From the NCBI RefSeq assembly GCF_020921035.1, contig NC_063159.1, positions 4,898,001 to 4,962,000 on the forward strand: a stretch of DNA of 64,000 nt, written 5' to 3'. This stretch comes from Rhodamnia argentea. Lineage: Eukaryota; Streptophyta; Magnoliopsida; Myrtales; Myrtaceae. Shown piece after piece: positions 1 through 10,727 of the stretch (its first letter is position 1; each line of letters starts with the position of its first letter). A model generated the notes under the pieces. It worked only from the letters and a program-made list of their open reading frames with translations. It searched no databases and had not been told where the DNA came from. The translations under genes were made by a program, and so were the position numbers.

Positions 1-1052
1 AACGCTTGGGGGCAGATAATAGCATTTGAATTTTGCCTACATTTATTAAGTTGAATATGGAAGTTGTGCTAGAAAAATCCAATGTCAAAAAATTGATATG
101 ATGTTGAGTATTTAATATATTATTATTTTTATTGTATTTGGATCGAAAGTTAAAGTGGAAGAGTTTTGCATGTGGTAAAAACCACTAAAAAGAAGAACAA
201 TTATGTCAAGAAAGAGTTACGGTCTGTCTATGGAGACAAACTTGAACTTTATGAATTGAAAAAAAAAAAAAAGACTTGATTGATTTTTGCATACAACCTT
301 AATGGCAACGCAAAGTTCATGTTCAACCTCAATAACAACGCAAAGTTCGTGTTTTCTTATTCTCCTCATAGCTGCAATTTCTGCTGCCGACATCTCGCAA
401 GTTTGTTCGGTTTTCGCCGTACGTCAAGAACATATCGGTAAACATATGCTTCATATTTTCGGGAAACAATTTCGGCAAATCAATTTCTTGAGAAGAAATT
501 GCGCTGTCCTGATGTCGAGTGTGGAAAGCATTTTTAACGATAATTGAAGTCGCTTGAAAAGACGGTACCGAATGACCTCTAAGGCCAATTCATACATTTT
601 CGGATGTATGTTAGCATCAAAGAACAGTAAATCTGATGCCGACCCAGTTGACAACCCCAGCAATCTAAGGCCTCTTAGATAAGTTTGATTCGTAGTGATT
701 GGAGTTGGAAGAGCGAGGGAGAACTGAAAATTATCTTCATCAGCTGTCATTCCTAGACATTCTTGACACAGCATAAATGAGGATGAAGACACAGAATTCG
801 TTCCTCTTTAAAAGTACATTTACAGCTTCTTGCTTTACATAGTACAAAACACAAGCTAGATCACAAAGTTAAGTGTTCAATATATATATCATGATCTCTC
901 TCCCTCATCGGTTAGTGGCTTGCTCTGCAGCTTCTTCAACCAAGTGGAACGTGTGAGATGTATCTGATACGAATGCTTCATCAAAGTGTCAAGAGCTAGG
1001 CTTCAACAGTGATTGAAGTTTGAAACTCCCAGTTTGGCGTCTGTTCGCTTTC
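1..1052. other. Spacer downstream of FAD7, with one unassigned ORF
   Basis: Positions 1-280 are AT-rich and show nothing recognisable. On the minus strand, 792 down to 451 is an open frame of 113 codons (from MSSSSFMLCQECLG to CRNCFPKI) with ordinary amino-acid composition. I recognise no domain in it, and the other strand is partly open too (287-547). It could be a gene fragment or chance. About 850-1050 should be the 3' untranslated region of the desaturase gene, since the desaturase stop codon is at 1053. Confidence 0.3.
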
Positions 1053-2676
1053 TCACTTAGCATCAGAACTGGGAGAGCCGCCGCCGCCGCTGCCGCCGCC
1101 AAGGTTAGGGTCAGTTTGGTAGTAGACAACCTCCCCAGTGTCGCTGACATAGTGATCTCTCTTCAAGCTTTGGATTAACGTCCCGATCAAATGGAAGGGC
1201 AATGGGGCCGACTTCTTTGGCTCCCGGTAATAGTTCCCGAGCACCGGCCTAGCCGCTTCCGTCTGCATCATCCCAAGGAAAAAAGGGTATTTCTCAGAAA
1301 TTTATCAAGAGACAGCTCCATAGATATGCATTATCTGATCTAGCCAGACACAGACCGTGACAGGGCGAGCCTACTTCACTGATCGTCACGAGACTTGCGT
1401 CTACACGACAAAGCTTCTGTTTTTTATCGATTAAAGCGGGGATCGACCCAAAAGTGGGGACATGTATATAACTCACAGCTTCAATCAAGTGATAGTGAGG
1501 GATCTGAGGGAAAAGATGGTGTATGACGTGAGTTCCGATATCGTGGTGAATGTTGTTGATCCACCCGTAGTCGCGATCAAGCGTGGTGAGCCCGCCTCTT
1601 AAGTAGCTCCACTCCTTAAAACAGAAAGAGCGAAAGAGCCTTCAACTACTTGCAAGAAACTATCGTCCTTAAACCAGAAAGAGAAGGTGGAAAGTGTCTC
1701 CTTTCATTGAATGACAATACCTTTCCCCTGTACCAAGGCAGCTTGTCTTCATGACCATGGTGATGCAGGTAAGTCACAAAGTCCAGCCACATCACGAAAA
1801 TCTGACAACAATAGCAATAATTGGAAACACACTCCGGTTAGAATCCGTCGAAGGCTAAGGAAATACTAAGACTGCTGTACAGAACTCAGCTACAGCCGTA
1901 AGTAGACCTTTTGAACAACGGGGCCACATTGAACATCAAAGCAAAACTCCGCCGCACCGCGTAGCGCATGGGGTTCTCAAATCCAGACGTATTATGCCGA
2001 AACATTAGCGAAGACAATGATGAAGCAAGAGGAGAAGCGGAAGAGGGGGTACCCAATAAGGGATGCCATAGAGCTTGAGCAACTGGAGAGGACCCATCAC
2101 GAAGGACAGCCCCACAAGCAAGCCCACCATGGCCGTCCAACACGCTGTGGATGTGATCACATCTTTCCTCTCGCTCGCCACGAACAGGTCGCTCTCTGGG
2201 TGGAAGTGAGACCCTCTTTTTCCTGGACTTCTGCTCCACTGTGAAATCGAACACCGTGTCAGGGCCATGAGAATCTCAATTCCTAACGACTCCATTCTCT
2301 CGATCAAAGTTCCACTTTTTCATGATTCGATCTTAGAATTAGAAGATGAAGTTTACAGACAATCTTGCTGTCTAGATTGAACTGGAATTGATCTCAGTCG
2401 ATCACAATCACAAAGGCACATCGGAATAACCTGTGCCCAAAGCCGTTACGGCCGTCGTGACATGACTAATTCGATAGCGACCGTCGAATCTAAAACGGAA
2501 TAAACGAAGTTCCAAACTTGGGCTCTACCATTCAAAGCAAGCAATGATTCCTCCATGAAAAGGCATATTCACGTCCGATTCATACAGTGACTCATACTTA
2601 ACTTAGTTGGGTCCTATGATCATATCAAGTCAGGAATAAAGTTAGGCAATTTGAAAGGCTTTTTTGGAGGATGCTG

Positions 2677-2728
<52 letters not shown>

Positions 2729-4098
2729 TTTCCTTTTCCATTCCTTTAACGTTGTTGATTCAGAATAAGCAGCATAGGAAAAGATCATCTTGATTTGCAC
2801 GTGTCTAACACTCACGAGATAGAAGGGGTAGGCAAGCATGGGAAAAGGGACTGTGAAGCGGAGGCTCCTTGTAATGGTGTCCAAGCTCTTGTAGATTCTC
2901 TCTGATAACTGCAAGAAAAATAAAGAAATCGAAACCCAGTTTAGAAATTACGATGCCCATAATGATGATGCAAAAAAAAAAAAAAAATAGAAACAGAGCA
3001 GGACAAAAGAGGCGGATGACTAACCGGATGCCACGACTCGTCGTTCTCGACGTGCCCATGATTCTGGTGATGAGTTCTGTGGCTGATTCTCCTGTCGAAT
3101 TCAATGCGAAAGGAAGTGACATTTTGAGATTGTGTTAAGTCACATCGCCAGTCACGTATTTGATTATTGGCTAAACTAAAGTTCCAAATACTAACCAATC
3201 AGAAATTAATGATTTGTGACAGAAATTAAACGAGGACTAAGCAAAGTCGTAAAGGTGGTGACTTTGAAGCCTACCATCCATGGTAAGGCACGAGAATGGA
3301 GGAATGAAGCAGATGCCCCACCACACTGTTCAGCTTGGGATCGTTCGAGAAGCTCCCGTGCCCGCTGCATCGGATTCAAAAGCAAAAAGATCATAGGCGA
3401 CACGATAAGATGACACGAACCCGACTCAACTGAGAATTGGCGAAGCCGAAATGCGAGGTGGGAAGCACCAAACCGAAGACATTCACGACAACAACTATAA
3501 TAAGGATAGACTCCATGAAATATGATGACATGACGCGAATTTTTCTGTGTAAAGAGACGAGCTAAAGACCGTACCAATCGTGGCCGAGAACGAAGAGGGC
3601 CCAGAACATGGTGCCCTGGGCGGCCCAGTAGAGAGGCCAAACGACCCAGCTGTTCAAATACGCCGCCCCGCAGGCGAGCCCGAGGACGACGGCGACGTCC
3701 CGCAGGACGTAGCTCATCGACCTCCACGGGTCCTTCACCCAGCAGTGCTTCGGTATCGCTGCCCTCACGTCCGCCAGCTTGAACGGCGGGGCGGCCCCGG
3801 GGTCGAACAACCCCTCTCTTCCTCTTCCTCCTTCCTCATTGACGACCCCGTTCCATGTTCCCTTCTCTCCTTCGTCGTCTTCTTCGTCGATCGGGGAGAC
3901 CCGTAACGGGGCGCTCACCCGGGTCGGCAAGAGACGCCCGCGCGGTGGCCCGGTTGGACGGAGCTTCAGATCTGCGAGACGGGCATGCTTTGATGGGAAA
4001 AAGTTGTCATTTTTCGCGGTTGTCCTCTGGAGTTGCGATCTGGGGATGGTTTGGGGGAGGGGTTTGAGGCCACATTGGGACAAGACCCATGTAGCCAT
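1053..4098 (-). CDS. FAD7: Chloroplast omega-3 fatty acid desaturase (FAD7/FAD8 type)
   Basis: This membrane di-iron enzyme of the plastid envelope introduces the omega-3 double bond, turning 18:2 and 16:2 into 18:3 and 16:3 on galactolipids. Eight minus-strand exons join in frame: 4098-3575, 3364-3275, 3091-3025, 2908-2816, 2238-2053, 1801-1721, 1614-1477 and 1262-1053, giving 462 residues, close to the family's roughly 450. All three histidine boxes are present: HDCGH (173-177, its Cys codon split by intron 1), HRTHH (209-213) and HVIHH (376-380). The Ser/Pro/Arg-rich N-terminus before about residue 100 looks like a plastid transit peptide. The C-terminus has a Gly-rich stretch ([15 protein letters not shown]) after the conserved YYQTDPNL, longer than I expect. 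Intron 7 ends in AAG rather than CAG. FAD7 and FAD8 cannot be separated from the sequence alone. Confidence 0.95.
2679..2726. repeat. (TC)24 microsatellite in desaturase intron 4
   Basis: An uninterrupted TC dinucleotide run of 48 bases lies in the intron between exons 4 and 5 of the desaturase. In the transcript it reads as GA repeats, so it is not the polypyrimidine tract of an acceptor. Confidence 0.95.
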
Positions 4099-5819
4099 TG
4101 TTGAGGAACAGGGAGGTAGAGAGAGAAAGTGTGTGTGTGCAACGTGTATACTTTGTGTGGGGATTTCTTCTTTCTTTCTTTTTTCCTTTTTTGGGAAACA
4201 AATGGGGGAAGGTGCGAAAGTATCGAGAGTTAAGGCGAAAACAATAAAGAAATGGCGAAGGGAAACAATGCAGAGAGAGAGAGAGGAATGAATTCAAGAT
4301 ATCTCTGCAAGAACAAGTGCGAATGTTGTGGTCTGGAACGAACAAACAGAGCACCCCCTCTTTCTCTGCAAGAATCGGTCGTATCCCCCCCTCTCTCTCT
4401 CTCTCTCCCCTCTCTGTTTGAAGCAAGATTTTCTCTCTCTCTTCTCTTGCAGATCGCCTGAAGGAGGAAGAGGAAGACACGATGGGCGACTGTTATTATA
4501 GCTTTCAAGCAGAGACAGTCTTTCGCTCTCTTCCTCTGCTCATTCTCGCTTGGTTCGTGGGAAACCTCATCTCCTCCAACTTTTGCGAAGGAGGAGGAGG
4601 AGGAGGAAAGCTTTTTGAGCTGTTTATCTTATGGAATTGACGTGGACCTTACAAGTTTTCCGTCGTTTAATTATTGAGCGTCAATGTGCTATCTAACACA
4701 TGGGTTCGCAGAATCTAACGCTCGGCTTTCACGTTTTTTTGGAGTTTCTTGGTTAAAGAACCGCGATTGGTGGGGAAGTCAATAAGGCTTAAATGTTGGA
4801 TTCCCTCGGTTCTTGATCTCTCTCTCTCTCTGTTCCGTGAGTTTGGGGACGGATCGTGTGACCGGGCTCGTCTGCACGGCTCTCCAATTCGTCTACGTAC
4901 GAAACTTTGATCGGATTCTTATTAAAAATCACTACGGTGGTCTCTCGACAGCCTGATACGATTTTTAAACACAACAACGCATCTCGCATTTTGCTCAAAG
5001 TTTAAGGAGTCGAAAGAGCGGGGATTAGTGCAATGTGACAAGATATGGTCATAGCATGAAAACCATAAGATGATCATGCCTTTATCGGTGGCTATTCATC
5101 ATGGTGGTATTGAAAAGGGCCGGTGGGAGAAGGATGAGGGGCCATATGAGAAACGTGGCTCGATTCGAGGGTCGAAACGGGAACAATAGATCATATGAAA
5201 TTCTTGCTTTGGGATTTGGGAAGCTTATTTTGTATTTTTGGTAGAAGTGTGATTTGACTAAGCCCACTTGGGGATTGGTCCATGTCCATCCCTACCACAA
5301 GTTCTTGATTGGTGGGTGGATGCTGGATGGGGTCATCTTTGTCACTCCCAAAATTCAGACCTTGTTTTCCTCCTTGAATTGCTTCTCTATTGTTCCTACA
5401 TAAAGTTGAAATTGGGCAGACGGTTTCATGGGGGTTTTAATATGAGCTAAGACAAGAAAGGTTGGGGTTAGTTAGTGATGAATTAAGATTCCAATATTTA
5501 CAGTGGTAGATATTTATCCATTCAAAGTATAAGTATCAATCTATCCAATGACAACAAGGAAAAGGAAAAAAAAAGGGTGAAGAGGATGAATTACTTTGTC
5601 ATAGGCGTATCCTGAACAAACCGTCTCGTTTACGTGAGAGTTTTGATTTATATGAAAACAAGGTGAATTTTGTGCACGTTAATTTTAATCTAAAAATCAC
5701 CAGAACTTGAAAGTCAAGAAAAAGCATAAATTAAGAAAACACAGAAGAAAAGAAAAAAAAAAAGGTGGTTGCTTTCTTTGTGGCAAGTGGATGTTGTAAT
5801 TTCAAGTGTTAATGGCTCA
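4099..5819. other. 5' flank of the desaturase gene and unassigned spacer
   Basis: Positions 4099-4620 hold the presumed promoter and 5' untranslated region of the desaturase. They contain several short CT/GA-rich tracts (for example 4391-4440), a common feature of plant 5' leaders. From about 4620 to 5800 I see AT-rich sequence with short unrelated frames and no recognisable gene. Confidence 0.45.
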
Positions 5820-5825
5820 ATTATT

Positions 5826-5970
5826 GTCAGTGTAACCGTCGTGCACTTATGTCGGCATAACAGTCGTGGATTAATATCGTGTAACCGACATGAATTAATG
5901 TGGGCATAAGCGACGTGGTTTAATGTCCGTGAAACCAAATTGGTTTAATGTCGGCGTAACCGACGTTTTC
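5826..5970 (+). repeat. Six tandem 24-25-bp units, each with a dyad core
   Basis: The units start at 5826, 5851, 5876, 5900, 5925 and 5950. The consensus is close to TGTCGGCGTAACCGACGTGG followed by TTTAA. The clearest copy (5951-5965) has GTCGG and CCGAC arms around CGTAA, so the unit can bind a dimeric factor or form a small hairpin. The array ends 7 bp before a TATA box, where enhancer repeats sit in the U3 region of some active copia LTRs such as Tto1 and Tnt1. Confidence 0.85.
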
Positions 5971-5977
5971 CCAATCT

Positions 5978-5985
5978 ATAAATAG
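5978..5985 (+). promoter_or_regulatory. TATA box of the copia-like LTR promoter
   Basis: TATAAATA follows directly after the dyad repeat array and precedes a leader with a CT-rich segment (about 6030-6060). Its position fits the U3/R boundary of an LTR. Assignment is by sequence and context only. Confidence 0.6.
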
Positions 5986-6419
5986 ATTGAATTCGTAGTT
6001 TAGAATCACACGTCACAACTCGACCCATAATCCTCTTGTTCTCTCTTATTCGTCCTCCAAGTGTGCCAGTTTCGAGAAATGTTCGATAGAATCCTGTTTC
6101 ATACAGTGCTGATACAAATAGGTTCGAGGTGTTGCATCTTGGGTGGTATAGTTCATAAAGCTACTTAGCACCGTTGGCAGCCTTAAGGAGATTCGGTTAG
6201 CCGTACCTCACCTCTTGTCCATTTTTTTTTTTTTTGAGTTTACAATAGTCAGCAAGTTTATTTGATTTGTAATCTTTACTTGTAAAGATTGTAATCTAGC
6301 TTGATTGGTATTAAATTTTTGTTATCGCCATCTCTGTGCTATTATTTTTTTTATTACAACAAACAGTGTAAAGTATTTTCCCGATACGTTAACGTGTGGG
6401 CGTTATTATTTTCCAACAG

Positions 6420-8960
6420 TGGAACACTATGAAAAAGAGTGCAAACATCGCAAGAACGTATCCAAGCACAAGAACATATCAATGATGAAGGCAGATGCTA
6501 ATATGGTTGCACAAAATTTCGTGGTATGGTTCCAAACATGAGTATGTATTAAAATTTGTTGATTATGTGGCCATAATTTCTGTCAAATATTGTTGGCGGT
6601 CAAATTGTAGTGCAACAATCTGTGTGCAAGGACAAATTTATGCTCATGCGTTTTGAAGAGGTTGATGACATGAATACTTAAGAGTTCATATGGGAATTCA
6701 CTCACTTGCAAAGGTTTGCTGGCAGAGACACGGTGGAGATAGATTTTACTTCTTGAAAGAAGGTTACTCTTCTTAATGTGTTGTTTGTATATGAAATTAG
6801 GAAAAGCTTAGCTTCTATTGATTTACTTTGTAAAGTAAAATTTTGGGCTTTTGTTTGGATCTAACAAGGTTATCATGTCAAAACAAAATGGATTATTTGT
6901 TGGAAAGGGTTATGCTAGTGATGCATGTGTCAATTAATTATTATTAATAAGACCGCCTCCTTTGCTCATATTGTTGAGTCTCTTTCGTTATGGCATAGTT
7001 GATTAGTATAATTAAAATTTTGTTACTTAAAAATATCAAAATAATGGTGAATTTGATAAATGTGAAATGAAAAAATCTATAAATCATTTCCTAGTGTCAA
7101 AAGAAATTTGAATTTATTAGATTTGGTGCATAGTGACATATATGAATATAATGACATGTTAACTCGTGGTGGTAAAAGGTATTTTGCTATTTTTTTAATG
7201 ATTGTAATAAGTGTTAATGTGTTTATCTTCTAAGATCAAAAGATGAAGCATTTATCATGTTTAAAAAAATATACGATTGAAGTAGAAAATCAATTAGAAA
7301 AGATAATTAAAGTTCCACATTCAGATAAAAGTAGAGAATGTCTTTTGAATGAATTTTCATTTTTTTGTGAAGAACATGATATAATTCATCAAGTTTCAGC
7401 ATCATATACTCCACAACAAAATGGCTTGGTGGAAAGCAATAATAGGTGTTTAGGAGATATGGTTAATTGCATGCTTTCAAATTCAAAGCTACCAATTAAT
7501 CCATAGAGAGTTGCCTTGCTTATTGCATGTTATATTCACAGTTCAACATCCAAGAAAAATAATATCAGCCCTTAGGAATTATGGAAATCTAGAAAATCAA
7601 GTTGTCGTATCTTAAAGTATGGAGGTGTTTAGAATATTACAGAGTACTCGATCCTTTGAGAACAAAACCCGATCCTCTAGCCATCAAAGATGTTTTTCTT
7701 GGATATGCCGAAAATAATAAATCTTATAAGTTTATTGATTTAGAGTCCAATGTTACAATTAAGAGATGTTGAATTCTTAAGAATAAATATTCCATAGGTT
7801 TTTGAAAGTATTAAAAGTAATGTTCAAATACAAAATACAAATAATTCAAATCCCATAGAATCACAAGTAGTTTCTCATGAGAAAGAAATAAACGATTCTA
7901 ATGACACAACAGAACTTGAAAGAAGCATTACGGCAAACAATTGAAAGATTTAGGTACAGATTTTTTTACTCATGTTTTCCTTATTGAAAGAGACATGAAT
8001 GACAATGTGGTTAATAAATATTCTTTAGTATTAAATCTAAAAGATAATTCCAAAATTTTTTAATGAAGCCATGCCTTTTAGAAATGCTTCCTTTTGGAAA
8101 GAAGTTGTAAAAAATGAGATGGACTCAATTATGTCCAAAAATACTTAGGTATTAAAATTAACAAAATGTATTGTGGTGGTTATTCTTTGAACAAAAGTGA
8201 TTATGTTGAAAAAATGCTAACCAAATTTAAACATTTTGGTTTTGAAGAAGTGATTACTCCATTTGATTGCAATATTAGATTACATCATAATATCGGAATA
8301 ATAATAGCATAACTTGAATATGTAAGGGGTATAGCATCTTTAATGTATGCAATGCATGGTATAAGATCTGATGTTACTTTTTCTTTATGTAAGTTGAGTA
8401 GATATACTATTAATTTAAGTATAGAACATCCGAACGAAATTGCCGGATGCCTTAGTTACTTTAAGAGAACTAAAAATTTGGGATTGTTCGACAATGATTA
8501 TCCAGCTGTATTAGAATAATACACTAATGCTAGTTAGATTACAAGCATGGGAGATAAACAACGCACTTCTAGATGGATTTCACATTAGGTGACGTGCTGT
8601 ATCTCGGGGGAGCAAGAGACAAACATTCATGACTCACTCAATGATAGGATTGTAATCCATTGCTTTAGCAACAATTGGAAAAAAAAAAAGGATGAATGGA
8701 TTAGAAATTTGTTATCGGATATCAAACTATGGTTTAATCCTATGCCTCCTATTTCTAGTCGTTATGATAATCAGGCTACTTTGGCAAAATCTTCTGGTAG
8801 CATTTATAATGGCAAGTTTCGACATATCAGGCCAAGACATGAATATATGGGATAATTGATTCGGAATGGTACATAACAATTGTTTATGTCGGATCAAGTA
8901 AGAATATGGCCGATCTCTTACAAAACGCTCTACGAAGAGATGTGATAAAAATGACCTTAA
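6420..8960 (+). pseudogene. Broken copia gag-pol polyprotein
   Basis: In successive plus-strand frames one can read a gag zinc-knuckle remnant (HYEKECKHRK near 6430), a pre-integrase segment (about 6760-6960), an integrase core fragment in the open frame 7243-7506 (YTPQQNGLVE), RT fragments (about 7640-8280), the RNase H lead-in ASLMYAMHGIRSDVTFSLCK (about 8335-8395) and a terminal RNase H piece in 8589-8855 (KFRHIRPRHEYMG). Many stops and frameshifts separate them and much of RT is missing, so the element cannot make its own proteins. The motifs belong to the Ty1/copia family; no restored reading frame is given. Confidence 0.85.
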
Positions 8961-9530
8961 GAAAATGGGGCTAATTTCCTTTTACTAAAATCATCAGTAA
9001 TGGTAACCTTGCTAAATACTGGTATATTACGGGATATAAGGTTTAAAAGGTAAAATAAGTCACTAAAAGTAATTGCTTAATACTGCCACCAACCTGAACA
9101 TGATAAGCTAGTATCGTTTGTCACGTTTTTGTAGGCTGAAGTTGTATCCTTAATGAAGTATAATACAAATTAGTAATGTGCTTATTAGTAACAAAAACAC
9201 ATGTAAATACTTCACCTATATAAGCTTAGGAGTGGTGTTGCTTCTTATGAAAGTTAGGGTTAACTTCTAAAGAGCTCATGAAAGAGGAACAAGGACAAGA
9301 CCATAATAGTGCAAAGTAAATTATACAACTTCTTGTTAAAACAAAAGATTAATATATGTGTTGTACAACTACATGTAACTTTTATATAATTTTGTGATAC
9401 TTGCACTAGATAAAGTTTTTACTCAAAAGAGACCTTTATGTATATGCTCTAATCTTATGAAAATTTTTATTGTATATTTTAAAATTTTTTATTGTTAATT
9501 TGTTTCGTTTGTAGAATAAACAAAAATAAC

Positions 9531-10028
9531 CAAAAAATTTTTAAACATATTGCAGTTGTGTCAATTCAGTCCTAAAATTTTTTTGGCCAATTGAGTCTTA
9601 AACCTTTTGTATTTGTAACAATTTAGTCCATCCGTCCAACTTTGGCAGACTGTAGCTGATGTGGATAATTTTTATAATATTTCGATAATTTTTTCATTTT
9701 TTATTCTTCATCTTCTTCCTCTGTATTGGTGAGAGGAGAGAGTTGGCAAGGTACTAGAGGAGGAAGAAAAAAAAGAAAAGAAACAAAGAAAAAATTAAAT
9801 AAATAACTTGAAAAGATATTAATATATTACTAAAATTGACATGTTAGTACTATAGTGCCACATCAACGCCAGTTGATGTCCACGTTAGCGCCGCCCGACC
9901 ATAGTGGGCTGGATGGATAAAATTGACACAAATGCAAAAGGTTTATAACTCAATTGGAAAAAAAAAAACGATGTTTATGACTGAATTGGCACAATTACAA
10001 TATGTTTAGGACTTTTTTGGTAATTTTC
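9531..10028. mobile_element. Small TIR element, about 0.5 kb
   Basis: The left end (ACCAAAAAATTTTTAAACAT..., from 9539) and the reverse complement of the right end (ACCAAAAAAGTCCTAAACAT..., ending about 10022) match over more than 50 bp, both continuing into TTGTGYCAATTCAGTC. No protein is encoded. It belongs to the family seen again near 20105, 35645, 47933 and 49335. It is probably a non-autonomous DNA transposon; the superfamily is not determined. Confidence 0.75.
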
Positions 10029-10727
10029 CTTAGTGATTATGCCTAGACCCGTCAAATGGTGGGTTGAATCGGGTTTGGAGCAAGTCAAGAATGATCTTGT
10101 AAGAACTTCTTTTTGACTTGTTCAAAAGGTGGTGGGACCCAAATTAAAAAAAAAAAGTTAACAAAGTCAATAAAGGAAAAGACAAAGGAAAGAGTTGGCA
10201 GCTCGGTTCTTTTAACTGAGAGTCGCCGGATGCAAAGAAAGAGGAAGAAGAAGAAGAAGAGGGGATCTCGCCGCAAACGCCTTTTCAACTCTAATTCGTA
10301 ACTCCCGGTAAATACTCGTACCCTTCATTCTTCAATTTAATAAGTCTTTCGAGTTAGGGCTCAAATTCAAAATTCAATGAAAGTTGAGCCTGAAATTCGA
10401 TTTTTGCATTGTTGAGTTGTAGGCTTAAACAAGAGTTATTTTGAATCAATGGTTTGATCGGAGCAAGAATTTAAGGGTTTCTCGTGTGAGTTTTGCTTTG
10501 CGAACGGCTCAAACAATCGTTTTGGGTGTGCAATTTGTTGACGCATAGGAGTTGTTGTGTTAGCATTTAAGTTTAGTTTAGTTGATTCGTCTTTGAGCTG
10601 CCATATTACTTGATTTTAACGTTGTTTCTCAATTATTTGTTAGGATCATGAGTTCAACGATTCAAGTAACATTTATTGTTTGGTCGGAAGTGGCTGGCCC
10701 TAGGTGAGTGATGCTGTTTTTTATTTG
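10029..10727. other. Unassigned spacer left of the solo LTR
   Basis: No gene is recognised. Short plus-strand frames here (10113-10301) are Lys/Arg-rich by composition. This sequence continues after the solo LTR at 13819, so 10029-10732 and 13819-14055 were once adjacent. Confidence 0.5.

Larger units (their letters stand above)
5820..9480 (+). mobile_element. Degenerate Ty1/copia LTR retrotransposon
   Basis: A promoter-like 5' segment has a tandem repeat array at 5826-5970, a TATA box at 5978, and then leader-like sequence with oligo-T. It is followed from about 6420 by broken gag-pol coding sequence and, after 8990, by 3' sequence with a second TATA-like CTATATAAG near 9215. I could not align the 5' and 3' flanks as a matched LTR pair, so the boundaries are approximate and the 5' and 3' parts may come from different copies. 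The order gag zinc-knuckle region, pre-integrase, integrase, RT, RNase H is the Ty1/copia order. Confidence 0.7.

Noticed and set aside
2642..2914. Open frame with long Arg-Glu repeat on the minus strand
   Set aside because: It is the desaturase exon 4 frame running into the intronic (TC)24 microsatellite; only 2816-2908 is coding.
3580..4291. Plus-strand ORFs opposite desaturase exon 1
   Set aside because: Shadows of the GC-rich transit-peptide exon; the minus strand encodes the recognised protein with correct splice sites.
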